DNA of 64,000 bases from Bacteroidia bacterium. Its GTDB lineage: Bacteria > Bacteroidota > Bacteroidia > Palsa-965. The notes below the pieces were generated by a model. The model saw nothing but the letters and a program-made list of their open reading frames with translations. It made no database searches and was not told the DNA's origin. The stretch covers positions 1 through 64,000 of the forward strand of contig JAKLJE010000008.1 of the NCBI GenBank assembly GCA_023151315.1. Reading direction: 5' to 3'. The position numbers and the translations under genes are program-made. The first letter of the stretch is position 1. The number at the start of each line of letters is the position of its first letter. Shown piece by piece: positions 48,093-57,130 of the stretch.

Positions 48093-48926
48093 TCAGTGAA
48101 TGTAAATCTTGCGTGAAGTAACGCCAGTTGAAGTTGTTACATTCACTGTATAAATTCCTGTCGCAAGATTGTCCAATGAATGCGTATAGTTGTTTTCTGC
48201 AGATTGCTCTGTGTAAACTGTTTGTCCCATTGAATTGTAAACGGTAATCACCGCTGCATCGCCATTGCTTTCACGATTGATATGCAGCACATTGTTGTAT
48301 GCGAATACACGTACAGGTGTTGTTTCCTGAGTTTCGATTCCAACAAGTTGTCCGGCAGTTAGTCCGACGTTCGGAAGTGTTTGATAAGCGTATTCTTTCA
48401 CTACGATTGTATCGGCTAGCGGCGAAACGTACAGTCGAACCCAGCCGTAATGTGGCTGACCACTGATATTGAAACGTACACCCATGAATTTGTCAACTCC
48501 GCGGAAGTTGCAAAAAGTGTAAGAGCCGTACACAACACCCAAATACTGAACACCGCTATTTACAGTCCCGTCTCTCCAGTCCGCACCAGCAGATGCCGCA
48601 ATGGAATCCCCGTTATTCAATGCGAACGGGAACGGATAAGAGCTCGAGAAAACGCTGCCGACAATTGCACTTGTCGGTGCATTCACATCAACCTGCGAAA
48701 TCCATACTTGCGGGTTTCCGAGTGAGTCCAGATAGGTTAACTGTGAGAATGTAAACTCTGCCGGACCGGTATTGTCCATATTCAGGTTAAACGATTCTCC
48801 ATTCGTGATCACCGAATCAGGCACTATATCCGTGTGAACAATTTGTCCGTTGGCAACACCGGCAAATGCAGTCATTGCACCTGCAGCAGCAGAATACGCT
48901 TTCAACTTTTTTGTAATTGTGCTCAT
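48093..48926 (-). CDS. T9SS-secreted protein of unknown function
   Basis: The 277-residue protein has a signal-like N-terminus (AAAGAMTAFAGVANGQ). A beta-rich body resembles carbohydrate-binding or lectin-like secreted proteins (FTFSQLTYLDSLGNPQVW, KFMGVRFNISGQPHYGWVRL). A type A sorting domain (VITVYNSMGQTVY, LATGIYTVNVTTSTG) ends it. The role is not determinable. It lies 21 bases behind the phosphohydrolase gene and may be co-transcribed. Confidence 0.8.
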   Translation of the reverse strand: MSTITKKLKAYSAAAGAMTAFAGVANGQIVHTDIVPDSVITNGESFNLNMDNTGPAEFTFSQLTYLDSLGNPQVWISQVDVNAPTSAIVGSVFSSSYPFPFALNNGDSIAASAGADWRDGTVNSGVQYLGVVYGSYTFCNFRGVDKFMGVRFNISGQPHYGWVRLYVSPLADTIVVKEYAYQTLPNVGLTAGQLVGIETQETTPVRVFAYNNVLHINRESNGDAAVITVYNSMGQTVYTEQSAENNYTHSLDNLATGIYTVNVTTSTGVTSRKIYIH

Positions 48927-48947
48927 AGGTTGGAATTGTTCAGCAAG

Positions 48948-51626
48948 TTAATGAGATTTTTTATTTCTGTACAGAGAAGCGTCCACCGCGGCGGTCATTT
49001 TCTCAATATTCAACTCCTGTCCCAGCACTTCTGTAATTTGTTCAGCAACCAGCTGCGGATTTGCAATTGCTTCCGCATAATTCACACGCAGAAAATTCAC
49101 GTGAGGTTGCGCCGACATCCAGTTTTCCGCTTTCCTGAGATTCTGGGCGTACGCCGTTGCCAACCCCATTGGAAAATTCTCAGGATTTTTCCCCAGCATA
49201 ATCTGCTGCGATCGCAAAACTTCCGTCATATCACGATCCATAAAAATAACCGTGTAATTGTATCTGGCAGGAAGAAAGTGAAGCAACGGAGCAACCACTT
49301 TGATGGCTTTCCCTTTAGCGGCGCCGATCCACGATTGATCAAGATGTAAGGCTTTCACACGCTCGTCTTCAAAGTATCCGCGCGGATTACTTTCATCACT
49401 CATGCGCTTTCCGTCTTCCATCACTTCAATTCCACCCGCCTTCAGCATGTTCATCATCATTGAAGTACCTGATCTTGGTAAACCTGAAACCACAATAATG
49501 TGATCATTTTTATATTGCGCGGCGATCTTCCGGTGATGTTCCGCTTCTGATTTTTTATCCGGCAGCTGCTCATAAACCTGAGTGAGGCGTTGATGCGCCC
49601 TTTTGTGCATAGGTCGTTGCGTTGCAGCAACTTTAAACGCTTCTGCCGCGTGCTCAGGTTCGTTCTTTGCAAGCAAAGCTTCTCCAAGCGTATAATGCGC
49701 CGCAGGAAAAAAATATTTCAGTTCCACCGCAGCTAAGGCCTCCTCAATTGCAGTGTCAGCATCTCCCAATCGCAAACACGCCAACGCCAGACCGCAATGT
49801 GCGTCTGCATTCTCACTATCCAGTGAAAGTGCGTGAATGAAGCTGCTGCGTGCCTCTTCCCACATTCTCAAACGCACATAAATCTGGCCGATGAAGCTGT
49901 GCACAACGTAAAGTTCTTCCGCTTCTGCAGTTGCTTCTTTCATCTTTTCCAACGCTGGATTCAGCCTCCCTTCCGCAAGCAGAACAATGCCTTCGAGATA
50001 TTTCAGTTGTCCGCTGAACTTTGGGTCTCTTCTCTCGTCTTTTATTCTTTCGAATAGTTCCCGTGCTGCTGTGACTTCGTTCAGCTGGATGTAAGTGTTC
50101 AGCAGCTTCAGAGAATAGCGCGCAACATCCGGAGCTTCAGAAACAATTTCCTTCAGCACCGGCATTGCCTCCGCGTTTCTTCCGGTAGAAGTGTAAACAC
50201 GTGAAAGAAAATACTTGCTATCCAGAACTGCATTCTTCAGTTGATCTTTGTTCTTTTGATCCGGACTGTCAACGTATCCGAGTTCGGCCAGCTGCTCCAT
50301 CGCGATCTGGGACGCCCAAGTATCAATCTGAAAGTTGCCGCTATGCTGTCCGGTGTTTCCCTTTACTTCTTCCCACGATGGAATGGACTGTAGCGGCGCA
50401 TAATTCTCAAAAGCATGAGCAATCACTTTCCCGTACATATCAGCTCCTGAAGGCAATCCGAAAATCTGAGGAACAGTTGGCGTCACATCAGCAACCGAAC
50501 AACCGAAAATCGTTTGTTCGTTTTGCAGCTGAGGTCCTGCCGCAACAAAAACACCGTAAGGTGCATGCTCCTGCGCCGGAGCAACAGGATCAACAGGAAG
50601 TTTTTCCAATCGCAGCTGATCAGAATGAAATCCATGATCGGAAAGCAGAATGACAGTTGTATCATCGCCGATCAAATCCAGAATGCGACCCAGCATCATA
50701 TCGTGCCACTGATACGCAGCATTCATCACATTCCGATAGAGATTATACTTTGCTTCTTCGATGTGATCCTGCTTCGGTGGATGGAATTTCATGAACGTGT
50801 GACTGAACACGTCAATTTCATTGAGATAAAGCGCGAGAAAATCCCACTCTTCATTCTCGAGAATCCATGTAGCCGCATTATGAAATGATGCACCTGCGGC
50901 AACCAGACGTGCCACCGCGGTTAATGCAGGGTCATTCGCCTGATCCACCAAATGCATTTGCGGAACAAACGGAGCAATATGCGCTGCCGTGAGTTCTTCA
51001 GGCCGTACGCGCAGCCATTCCATCAAACCGTTCAGCTCCGGAGGGTGAACCATGCCGGCGGCCATTTGCCAATCGTCTTTGTTTTTCGGTGAAACTTTTG
51101 CGTAGAGATTGGAAACATAAACACCGTCAATAGGTTCTGCGGGAAATCCCGGCCACCATCCTACAACATGCGATTTATAACCGTTTTGCTGGAGAATATT
51201 CCAAACCGCTTTTACTTTCCGCGATGTAACCTGAATCGGGCGCACACCGCTGCCATCCGGATTCGGTTCAATGAATCCGAGTATGCCGTGTTTGTCCGCA
51301 GTGTGTCCGCTTGCAATGCTTGTCCACAGCATGGGCGATAACGGCGGATCCATTGTAGCAATGTGTCCGGAGCACCCGCGTTTGATAAGTGAAGCAAGAG
51401 CCGGCATTTTCCCCGACTCGAGAAGCGGGTTAATTATTTTCCAGTCGGCGGCATCCCAGCCCAACAATATAACCTTACGCTTACCCTTCGCGCCGTTGTG
51501 CTTTGCCAGAGAATAAAACGGATTTTCCTGTCCGCGCGCTTTTCTCCAAGCTTCCAGTCCGCGATAGCCTAAGGCAAGTAATCCTAAAGATCCTTGCGCA
51601 TCAGGTGTATAGGTTTTCTCTGTCAT
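48948..51626 (-). CDS. AlkP-type phosphohydrolase - TPR - sulfotransferase fusion
   Basis: The 892-residue protein has three parts. An alkaline-phosphatase-superfamily phosphohydrolase (about 50-440) carries VILLGWDAADWKI with Asp ligand, PPLSPMLWTSIASGH, VILLSDHGFHSDQ and HAPYGVFVAAGP. A TPR spacer (about 490-690) follows. The C-terminal P-loop sulfotransferase (about 695-885) has PAPS-binding SGLPRSGTSMMMNML and a following GGYF-like NPRGYFEDERV. There is no signal peptide. The phosphohydrolase and sulfotransferase parts each look complete, so the enzyme may handle a sulfonucleotide or transfer and remove sulfate or phosphate on one substrate. The exact reaction is unknown. Confidence 0.83.
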   Translation of the reverse strand: MTEKTYTPDAQGSLGLLALGYRGLEAWRKARGQENPFYSLAKHNGAKGKRKVILLGWDAADWKIINPLLESGKMPALASLIKRGCSGHIATMDPPLSPMLWTSIASGHTADKHGILGFIEPNPDGSGVRPIQVTSRKVKAVWNILQQNGYKSHVVGWWPGFPAEPIDGVYVSNLYAKVSPKNKDDWQMAAGMVHPPELNGLMEWLRVRPEELTAAHIAPFVPQMHLVDQANDPALTAVARLVAAGASFHNAATWILENEEWDFLALYLNEIDVFSHTFMKFHPPKQDHIEEAKYNLYRNVMNAAYQWHDMMLGRILDLIGDDTTVILLSDHGFHSDQLRLEKLPVDPVAPAQEHAPYGVFVAAGPQLQNEQTIFGCSVADVTPTVPQIFGLPSGADMYGKVIAHAFENYAPLQSIPSWEEVKGNTGQHSGNFQIDTWASQIAMEQLAELGYVDSPDQKNKDQLKNAVLDSKYFLSRVYTSTGRNAEAMPVLKEIVSEAPDVARYSLKLLNTYIQLNEVTAARELFERIKDERRDPKFSGQLKYLEGIVLLAEGRLNPALEKMKEATAEAEELYVVHSFIGQIYVRLRMWEEARSSFIHALSLDSENADAHCGLALACLRLGDADTAIEEALAAVELKYFFPAAHYTLGEALLAKNEPEHAAEAFKVAATQRPMHKRAHQRLTQVYEQLPDKKSEAEHHRKIAAQYKNDHIIVVSGLPRSGTSMMMNMLKAGGIEVMEDGKRMSDESNPRGYFEDERVKALHLDQSWIGAAKGKAIKVVAPLLHFLPARYNYTVIFMDRDMTEVLRSQQIMLGKNPENFPMGLATAYAQNLRKAENWMSAQPHVNFLRVNYAEAIANPQLVAEQITEVLGQELNIEKMTAAVDASLYRNKKSH

Positions 51627-51736
51627 AGTTTATGCTCCGTTTAAGGAAGCAAATGTAACTCTATGACCGACGTTCTTTGTACGTTAGGTTGCCATTCTCA
51701 AATTCTTAAACAATTCACGGCGATCAACAATAAAGC

Positions 51737-51744
51737 TAAATTTG
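51737..51744 (+). promoter_or_regulatory. -7 promoter element next to a start codon
   Basis: TAAATTTG fits TAnnTTTG and ends four bases before the ATG at 51749. Transcription would start at about the A of the ATG, so the mRNA may be leaderless. The same box and spacing precede tRNA-Ala. Confidence 0.45.
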
Positions 51745-51748
51745 CCTC

Positions 51749-52324
51749 ATGATTGAAATCGGAAAGACGCTCGTTTCACTCGATGTAGTGGAAAAACAAT
51801 TTGTGTGTGATTTGAATGCATGCAAGGGAGCGTGTTGCATTCATGGTGACTCCGGTGCACCGCTCGAAGATGGAGAAGAAAAAATTCTCGAAGAGATTTA
51901 CGATGACGTGGAGCCGTATCTTACAGAGAAAGGCAAAAAAGCGATTAAGAAATACGGCAAGTGGCTGGTAGACAGCGATGGCGATAAAGTAACGCCGTTG
52001 GTTGGTGGCGATAAAGAGTGTGCTTACACGATTTTCGAAGATGGAATTGCATTCTGCGGAATTGAAAAAGCGTACCGCGACGGCAAGGTAAAATGGGCCA
52101 AACCCGTTTCATGTCATTTGTATCCTATTCGTATTACAAATGGTAAGAGAAATATTCTGGTGAACTACGAAAAATGGGACATCTGCAAGCCGGCTTGCGC
52201 ATGCGGCGAAAAACTGCAGGTGCCTGTATATAAGTTTGTTAAGAATGCGTTGATTCGCAAATTCGGGAAAGATTGGTACCAGCAGCTGGAGCTGGCGGCA
52301 GATTATATTGAGTCGAAGAAATAA
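51749..52324 (+). CDS. DUF3109 family Cys-rich protein
   Basis: The 191-residue protein matches DUF3109, related to YkgJ-type Fe-S or zinc Cys-cluster proteins. Cys pattern: VCDLNACKGACCIHGDSGAP, ECAYTIFE, FCGIEK, SCHLYPIRI and DICKPACACGEK. The clustered Cys suggest metal or Fe-S binding. Function is not known; the protein is widely conserved in Bacteroidota. Confidence 0.88.
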   Translation: MIEIGKTLVSLDVVEKQFVCDLNACKGACCIHGDSGAPLEDGEEKILEEIYDDVEPYLTEKGKKAIKKYGKWLVDSDGDKVTPLVGGDKECAYTIFEDGIAFCGIEKAYRDGKVKWAKPVSCHLYPIRITNGKRNILVNYEKWDICKPACACGEKLQVPVYKFVKNALIRKFGKDWYQQLELAADYIESKK

Positions 52325-52772
52325 GACTTGAGACCTGAGAAATGAGACCTGAGAAGAGAGACATTGGATGGTTGACAGAAGTAATCATGAACAGTGAACG
52401 GTGAAGCGAGAGTGCCTCCAAACAAAATTTCCTGAACTTCCTAAATCCGGGACACGATTTTTATCAGAATTTTTGGACGATCCTCTGCAGCCCGCGTCGT
52501 TATTGAAAAGTAGCCTACTTATTACACATTACTAACAAGCGTCTCCGCGTTACTGTGTGAATAACTCCGGTGTTTTGTTAATGGAATGGACTTGACTTAC
52601 ACGGGCATTTTGTAAAAATTTGTTCCAGGTCGATGCGCGAATCCGTTTTGATTTAAGTGATTCACAGCAAACACCTTACGAGATAACAGCAGGCTACCCG
52701 CCTGCTTTTTTCGCCAGAAGACACTAACATTCAAGGAATTAAACAAATAACCCCGGAAGAGGACCCATTTTT
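52325..52772 (+). promoter_or_regulatory. Leader region of nrdBA with an orphan terminator
   Basis: There is no gene in these 448 bases. AGACCTGAGA-type short repeats occur right after DUF3109 (52332-52360). AAGTAG-C-CTACTT is at 52508-52520. A clear intrinsic terminator AGCAGGC-TACCC-GCCTGCT plus six T lies at 52688-52711, 62 bases before nrdB, far from DUF3109. This placement fits attenuation of the nrd operon or an upstream small RNA. I see no known riboswitch core and no clear NrdR box. Confidence 0.5.
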
Positions 52773-53750
52773 ATGAGTACAGCCAACGAACCACTTCTCG
52801 CAGAAAACAAAGACCGCTTTGTTTTGTTCCCGATAAAGCATCGCGACATCTGGGAAATGTACAAGAAGGCTGAAGCCAGCTTCTGGACTGCGGAAGAGAT
52901 TGACCTTTCTGCTGACCTTCAGGACTGGGCCAACAAGCTTAACGACGACGAGCGTCACTTCATCAAGCACGTTTTGGCGTTCTTCGCTGCTTCTGACGGA
53001 ATCGTTAATGAGAATCTTGCAGTTAATTTCATCAATGATGTTCAATATCCTGAAGCACGTTGCTTCTACGGATATCAGATCATGATCGAAAACATTCACA
53101 GCGAAACTTATTCGCTGCTGATCGATACTTACATCAAAGATCCGACTGAAAAAGACAAGCTTTTCCACGCGATCGATAACATTCCTGTTGTTCGCAAGAA
53201 AGCAGATTGGGCTTTACGTTGGATCACCAACGGAACTTTCACCGAGCAGTTGATTGCATTTGCTGCCGTTGAAGGAATTTTCTTCTCAGGTTCATTCTGC
53301 TCCATCTTCTGGCTGAAGAAGCGCGGTTTGATGCCGGGACTTTCATTCTCCAACGAATTGATTTCACGTGACGAAGGCTTGCATTGCGATTTCGCTTGTC
53401 TGCTTTATTCGGCACACCTCAACAATAAACTTCCGAAAGAAACTGTAACCGGTATTATCACAGATGCAGTGACGATCGAAAAAGAATTTGTTACAGACGC
53501 GATTCCTGTGAAACTCATCGGCATGAACGCAGAACTGATGTGTCAGTACATTGAGTTTGTTGCGGACCGTTTGCTTCTAGCTCTCGGTTGCGACAAAGTG
53601 TACAACGCAACAAATCCTTTCGACTTCATGGAAATGATTTCACTGCAAGGAAAAACCAACTTCTTCGAGAAGCGTGTTGCTGAATATCAGAAAGCCGGCG
53701 TAACAACCGATCGCAGTCAGAATGTGTTTTCACTCGACGAAGATTTTTAA
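52773..53750 (+). CDS. nrdB: Ribonucleotide reductase class Ia small subunit
   Basis: The 325-residue R2 protein holds the diiron centre and tyrosyl radical for dNTP synthesis. Metal ligands are visible in helix motifs: [29 protein letters not shown] and [13 protein letters not shown], with the radical Tyr expected near GYQIMIEN. The C-terminal tail (VFSLDEDF) is the peptide that docks R1. Start ATG at 52773 preceded by GAAGAGGA. Confidence 0.96.
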   Translation: MSTANEPLLAENKDRFVLFPIKHRDIWEMYKKAEASFWTAEEIDLSADLQDWANKLNDDERHFIKHVLAFFAASDGIVNENLAVNFINDVQYPEARCFYGYQIMIENIHSETYSLLIDTYIKDPTEKDKLFHAIDNIPVVRKKADWALRWITNGTFTEQLIAFAAVEGIFFSGSFCSIFWLKKRGLMPGLSFSNELISRDEGLHCDFACLLYSAHLNNKLPKETVTGIITDAVTIEKEFVTDAIPVKLIGMNAELMCQYIEFVADRLLLALGCDKVYNATNPFDFMEMISLQGKTNFFEKRVAEYQKAGVTTDRSQNVFSLDEDF

Positions 53751-53813
53751 AAGATTAATAGTTCCCCTACAATACAATACTCCCATTCACCCACCCGATA
53801 AAACGCACGTTTT

Positions 53814-56189
53814 ATGTACGTAATTAAGAGAGACGGCAGCAAAGAATCAATCAAGTTTGACAAAATCACAGCGCGTATTCAGAAGCTGTGTTATGCACTC
53901 GACCCTGTGCATGTTCAGCCGGTTGAAGTTGCCATGAAAGTAATTCAAGGGATTTATCCCGGAGTTACCACGAGCGAACTGGATAACCTCGCTGCAGAAA
54001 CTGCTGCTTCAATGACAGTGAAGCACCCTGATTATGCTTTGCTCGCTTCGCGCATTGCGGTTTCTAATCTGCACAAGAACACAGAGAAATCATTCTCCAA
54101 AACAATGGAGAATCTCTACAAATACATTGATCCGAAAACCGGACAGAAAGCGGCATTGCTTGCTGATGATGTGTATGAAATCATCATGAACAATGCGCAG
54201 CTTCTTGATTCGTCTATCATTTACGATCGCGACTTCGGTTACGATTACTTCGGATTCAAAACATTGGAGCGTTCATACCTTCTGAAGCTTCACGGTAAAG
54301 TTGCAGAGCGTCCGCAGCACATGCTGATGCGTGTATCCGTTGGTATTCACAAGGAAGATGTTCAGTCTGCGATTGAAACATACAACCTGATGAGCGAGCG
54401 CTGGTTCACACACGCTACTCCAACACTTTTCAATTCAGGAACTCCGAAGCCGCAGATGTCATCCTGCTTCCTTCTCACAGTGAAAGAAGACAGCATCGAC
54501 GGTATTTACGATACATTGAAAAACTGCGCGAAGATTTCTCAGAGCGCAGGCGGAATCGGTCTGAGCATTCACAATGTGCGTGCAACCGGCTCTTACATCA
54601 AAGGCACCAACGGAACTTCAAACGGAATCATCCCGATGTTGCGTGTTTACAACGACACAGCGCGTTACGTGGATCAGGGCGGCGGAAAGCGTAAAGGTTC
54701 TTTCGCAATTTATCTGGAGCCTTGGCATGCTGATATTTTTGAATTCCTTGATCTGCGCAAGAATAACGGTAAAGAAGAAATGCGTGCGCGTGATTTGTTC
54801 ACTGCACTCTGGATTCCGGATCTGTTCATGAAGCGTGTGAAGGAAAACGGCAACTGGACATTGATGTGTCCGAATGAGTGTCCGGGACTTTCTGAAACAT
54901 GGGGCGCAGAATTCGAAGCGCTTTACACCAAGTACGAATCAGAAGGAAAAGGTCGCAAGACAATTCCTGCACAGGATCTTTGGTTTGCAGTTCTGGAATC
55001 GCAGATCGAAACCGGAAACCCATACATGTTGTTCAAAGACGCTGCCAACAGCAAGAGCAACCAGCAGAATCTCGGAACAATCAAGTCTTCGAACCTCTGC
55101 ACTGAAATCATGGAGTACACATCTCCTGATGAAATTGCAGTATGCAACCTTGCATCCTTGGCATTGCCGCGTTTCGTAATCGACGGAAAATTCGATCACC
55201 AGAAATTGTTTGATGTGACTTACGTTGTAACGAAGAACCTCAACAAAATCATTGACGGAAACTATTATCCGGTTCCTGAAGCGCGTCGCTCCAACATGCG
55301 TCACCGTCCAATCGGATTGGGTGTTCAGGGCCTTGCAGATGCATTCATCATGCTGCGTTATCCGTTCGATTCTCCTGAGGCACGTGCATTGAACTCTGAA
55401 ATTCACGAAACGATTTATTACGCTTCGATGACAGCTTCTAAAGATCTTGCGAAAGAACAAGGTCCTTACGAAACTTACGAAGGCTCACCGATTTCAAAAG
55501 GAATCTTCCAGTTCAACATGTGGGGTGTAACACCTAGCGCACGTTGGGAGTGGGATATCCTTCGCGATGAAGTGAAAAAATACGGAGTACGCAATTCACT
55601 GTTGCTTGCACCGATGCCAACTGCTTCCACTTCACAGATTCTCGGCAACAACGAATGCTTCGAACCTTACACTTCGAACATTTACACACGCCGCGTTCTG
55701 TCAGGAGAATTTGTAGTGGTAAACAAACATTTGCTGAAAGATCTCGTGAAACTCGGATTGTGGAATGACAATCTGAAGAACAAGATCATCGCAGCAAACG
55801 GATCTATCCAGGAAATTCCTGAGATCCCGCAGAACATCAAGGATCTGTACCGCACTGTGTGGGAAATCCCGCAGCGTGCATTGATTGATATGGCTGCTGA
55901 TCGTGGTGCATTTATCTGCCAGTCACAGTCGCTGAACCTCTTTGTGTCGAGCCCGAACTTCGGCAAACTTACTTCTATGCACTTCTATGCATGGGAGAAA
56001 GGATTGAAGACCGGCATGTACTACCTGCGCACGAAAGCTGCAGCAGATGCGATCAAGTTTACTGTTGATCAGGCTGCATTGCAACTCACTCCGAAAGCAG
56101 AAGACACAACGATTTCAGCTGAAGTCGGAATGGAACAGATCACCTGCTCACTCGATGATCCGGAAGGATGCGAGGCGTGCGGAAGCTAA
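53814..56189 (+). CDS. nrdA: Ribonucleotide reductase class Ia large subunit
   Basis: The 791-residue R1 protein reduces NDPs. The ATP-cone allosteric domain is at 1-90 ([18 protein letters not shown]). Catalytic-core motifs are [40 protein letters not shown] (radical-site Cys and Glu), [14 protein letters not shown] and [20 protein letters not shown]. The tail CEACGS holds the redox Cys pair that re-reduces the active site. It lies 63 bases after nrdB; order is nrdB-nrdA. Confidence 0.96.
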   Translation: MYVIKRDGSKESIKFDKITARIQKLCYALDPVHVQPVEVAMKVIQGIYPGVTTSELDNLAAETAASMTVKHPDYALLASRIAVSNLHKNTEKSFSKTMENLYKYIDPKTGQKAALLADDVYEIIMNNAQLLDSSIIYDRDFGYDYFGFKTLERSYLLKLHGKVAERPQHMLMRVSVGIHKEDVQSAIETYNLMSERWFTHATPTLFNSGTPKPQMSSCFLLTVKEDSIDGIYDTLKNCAKISQSAGGIGLSIHNVRATGSYIKGTNGTSNGIIPMLRVYNDTARYVDQGGGKRKGSFAIYLEPWHADIFEFLDLRKNNGKEEMRARDLFTALWIPDLFMKRVKENGNWTLMCPNECPGLSETWGAEFEALYTKYESEGKGRKTIPAQDLWFAVLESQIETGNPYMLFKDAANSKSNQQNLGTIKSSNLCTEIMEYTSPDEIAVCNLASLALPRFVIDGKFDHQKLFDVTYVVTKNLNKIIDGNYYPVPEARRSNMRHRPIGLGVQGLADAFIMLRYPFDSPEARALNSEIHETIYYASMTASKDLAKEQGPYETYEGSPISKGIFQFNMWGVTPSARWEWDILRDEVKKYGVRNSLLLAPMPTASTSQILGNNECFEPYTSNIYTRRVLSGEFVVVNKHLLKDLVKLGLWNDNLKNKIIAANGSIQEIPEIPQNIKDLYRTVWEIPQRALIDMAADRGAFICQSQSLNLFVSSPNFGKLTSMHFYAWEKGLKTGMYYLRTKAAADAIKFTVDQAALQLTPKAEDTTISAEVGMEQITCSLDDPEGCEACGS

Positions 56190-56218
56190 TCAGTTAAGTG
56201 TTTTGAAAACGTGAATGA

Positions 56219-56243
56219 ACCCTCTCCCTTCGGAGGGGGTTTC
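56219..56243 (+). terminator. Terminator after nrdA
   Basis: CCTCTCC-CTTC-GGAGGGG (56221-56238, one G-T pair) is followed by TTTCGTTTT. It lies 30 bases after the nrdA stop. Confidence 0.65.
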
Positions 56244-56295
56244 GTTTTACCGGAATGTGACTTTCGTATCTGTAAAGGCTTATACAATTACAATT

Positions 56296-57045
56296 ATGAA
56301 AAAGAAATTATTCTTACTCTTCGCATTGAGTACCGTCGTGTATTCTCTCCGCGCACAAGTAGCTATTGCATACTTCAATCCGAATTATCAGACGATCGGC
56401 TCCAAGTCGTTTCAGAATTTTGCCTCAAGCTATGCCAGTGTAAATGCCAATGCACTTAGCGATTGGGATTCTGAACGCCCTGGTGTTGGTTGGACCATTG
56501 GTATTGGTATGGGCGGGACGGATCATGCAACTTTGGGGCTGGAGTATTCCAGATCCAAAAGTTTTGCTGAATTCAACAGAACTGACGGAGGGCAACGCAA
56601 ATTCAGTCTGCATTCTAATATGCTGAACTTTCGCACGAATATCCTGATAGGGAATTATAATGCAGGAACTATAAACGGAATGATTCATCTAGGCGCAGGA
56701 ATGGGAAGGGCCGTTATAAAATCATCCTACACGCAAGGCAGCACTTCCGTTAATTCTGCAGCGCTCGATGGTAAATACACCGGCTTTCATGGAGAATTAT
56801 CCGCCGGATTATCTCTCGTGTTCATGTTCTCGGATTACATCGGAATTAAAGCGGGATGCACCTATAATACTTCCATGTGGCCCCTGCGTCTTGACGACAA
56901 GGATAAAGAAATGGATTACGATTCTTTGCCGCAAGATTTCGCAACATACAGCCAAAGCCCGGCTGATTACGTCGGTGAAGAAGTCAAGGACGACTTCCGC
57001 TATTTGCAATTCCGACTCGGAATTCTTGTTCTCACTCACGAATAA
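56296..57045 (+). CDS. Outer-membrane beta-barrel-like protein
   Basis: Start at 56296 (MKKKLFLLFALSTVVYSLRAQ) gives a clean signal peptide; upstream in-frame ATG at 56215 would run through the nrdA terminator. The 249 residues show alternating strands (VGWTIGIGMGGTDHATLGLE, LSAGLSLVFMFSDYIGIKAG) typical of an 8-stranded outer-membrane barrel. No specific family is clear. Confidence 0.75.
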   Translation: MKKKLFLLFALSTVVYSLRAQVAIAYFNPNYQTIGSKSFQNFASSYASVNANALSDWDSERPGVGWTIGIGMGGTDHATLGLEYSRSKSFAEFNRTDGGQRKFSLHSNMLNFRTNILIGNYNAGTINGMIHLGAGMGRAVIKSSYTQGSTSVNSAALDGKYTGFHGELSAGLSLVFMFSDYIGIKAGCTYNTSMWPLRLDDKDKEMDYDSLPQDFATYSQSPADYVGEEVKDDFRYLQFRLGILVLTHE

Positions 57046-57130
57046 ATCCCTAGCCTGTTTCCGCGCATTCAGGGACTGACTTTTGACGTGAAGTTTGCTA
57101 TATTGTAGGCTCATTCACACAGACAAGGTC

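Noticed and set aside
52325-52772. Cobalamin riboswitch in front of nrdBA
   Set aside because: The conserved core (GCCACTG-type B12 box) could not be found, although the terminator is in the expected place.
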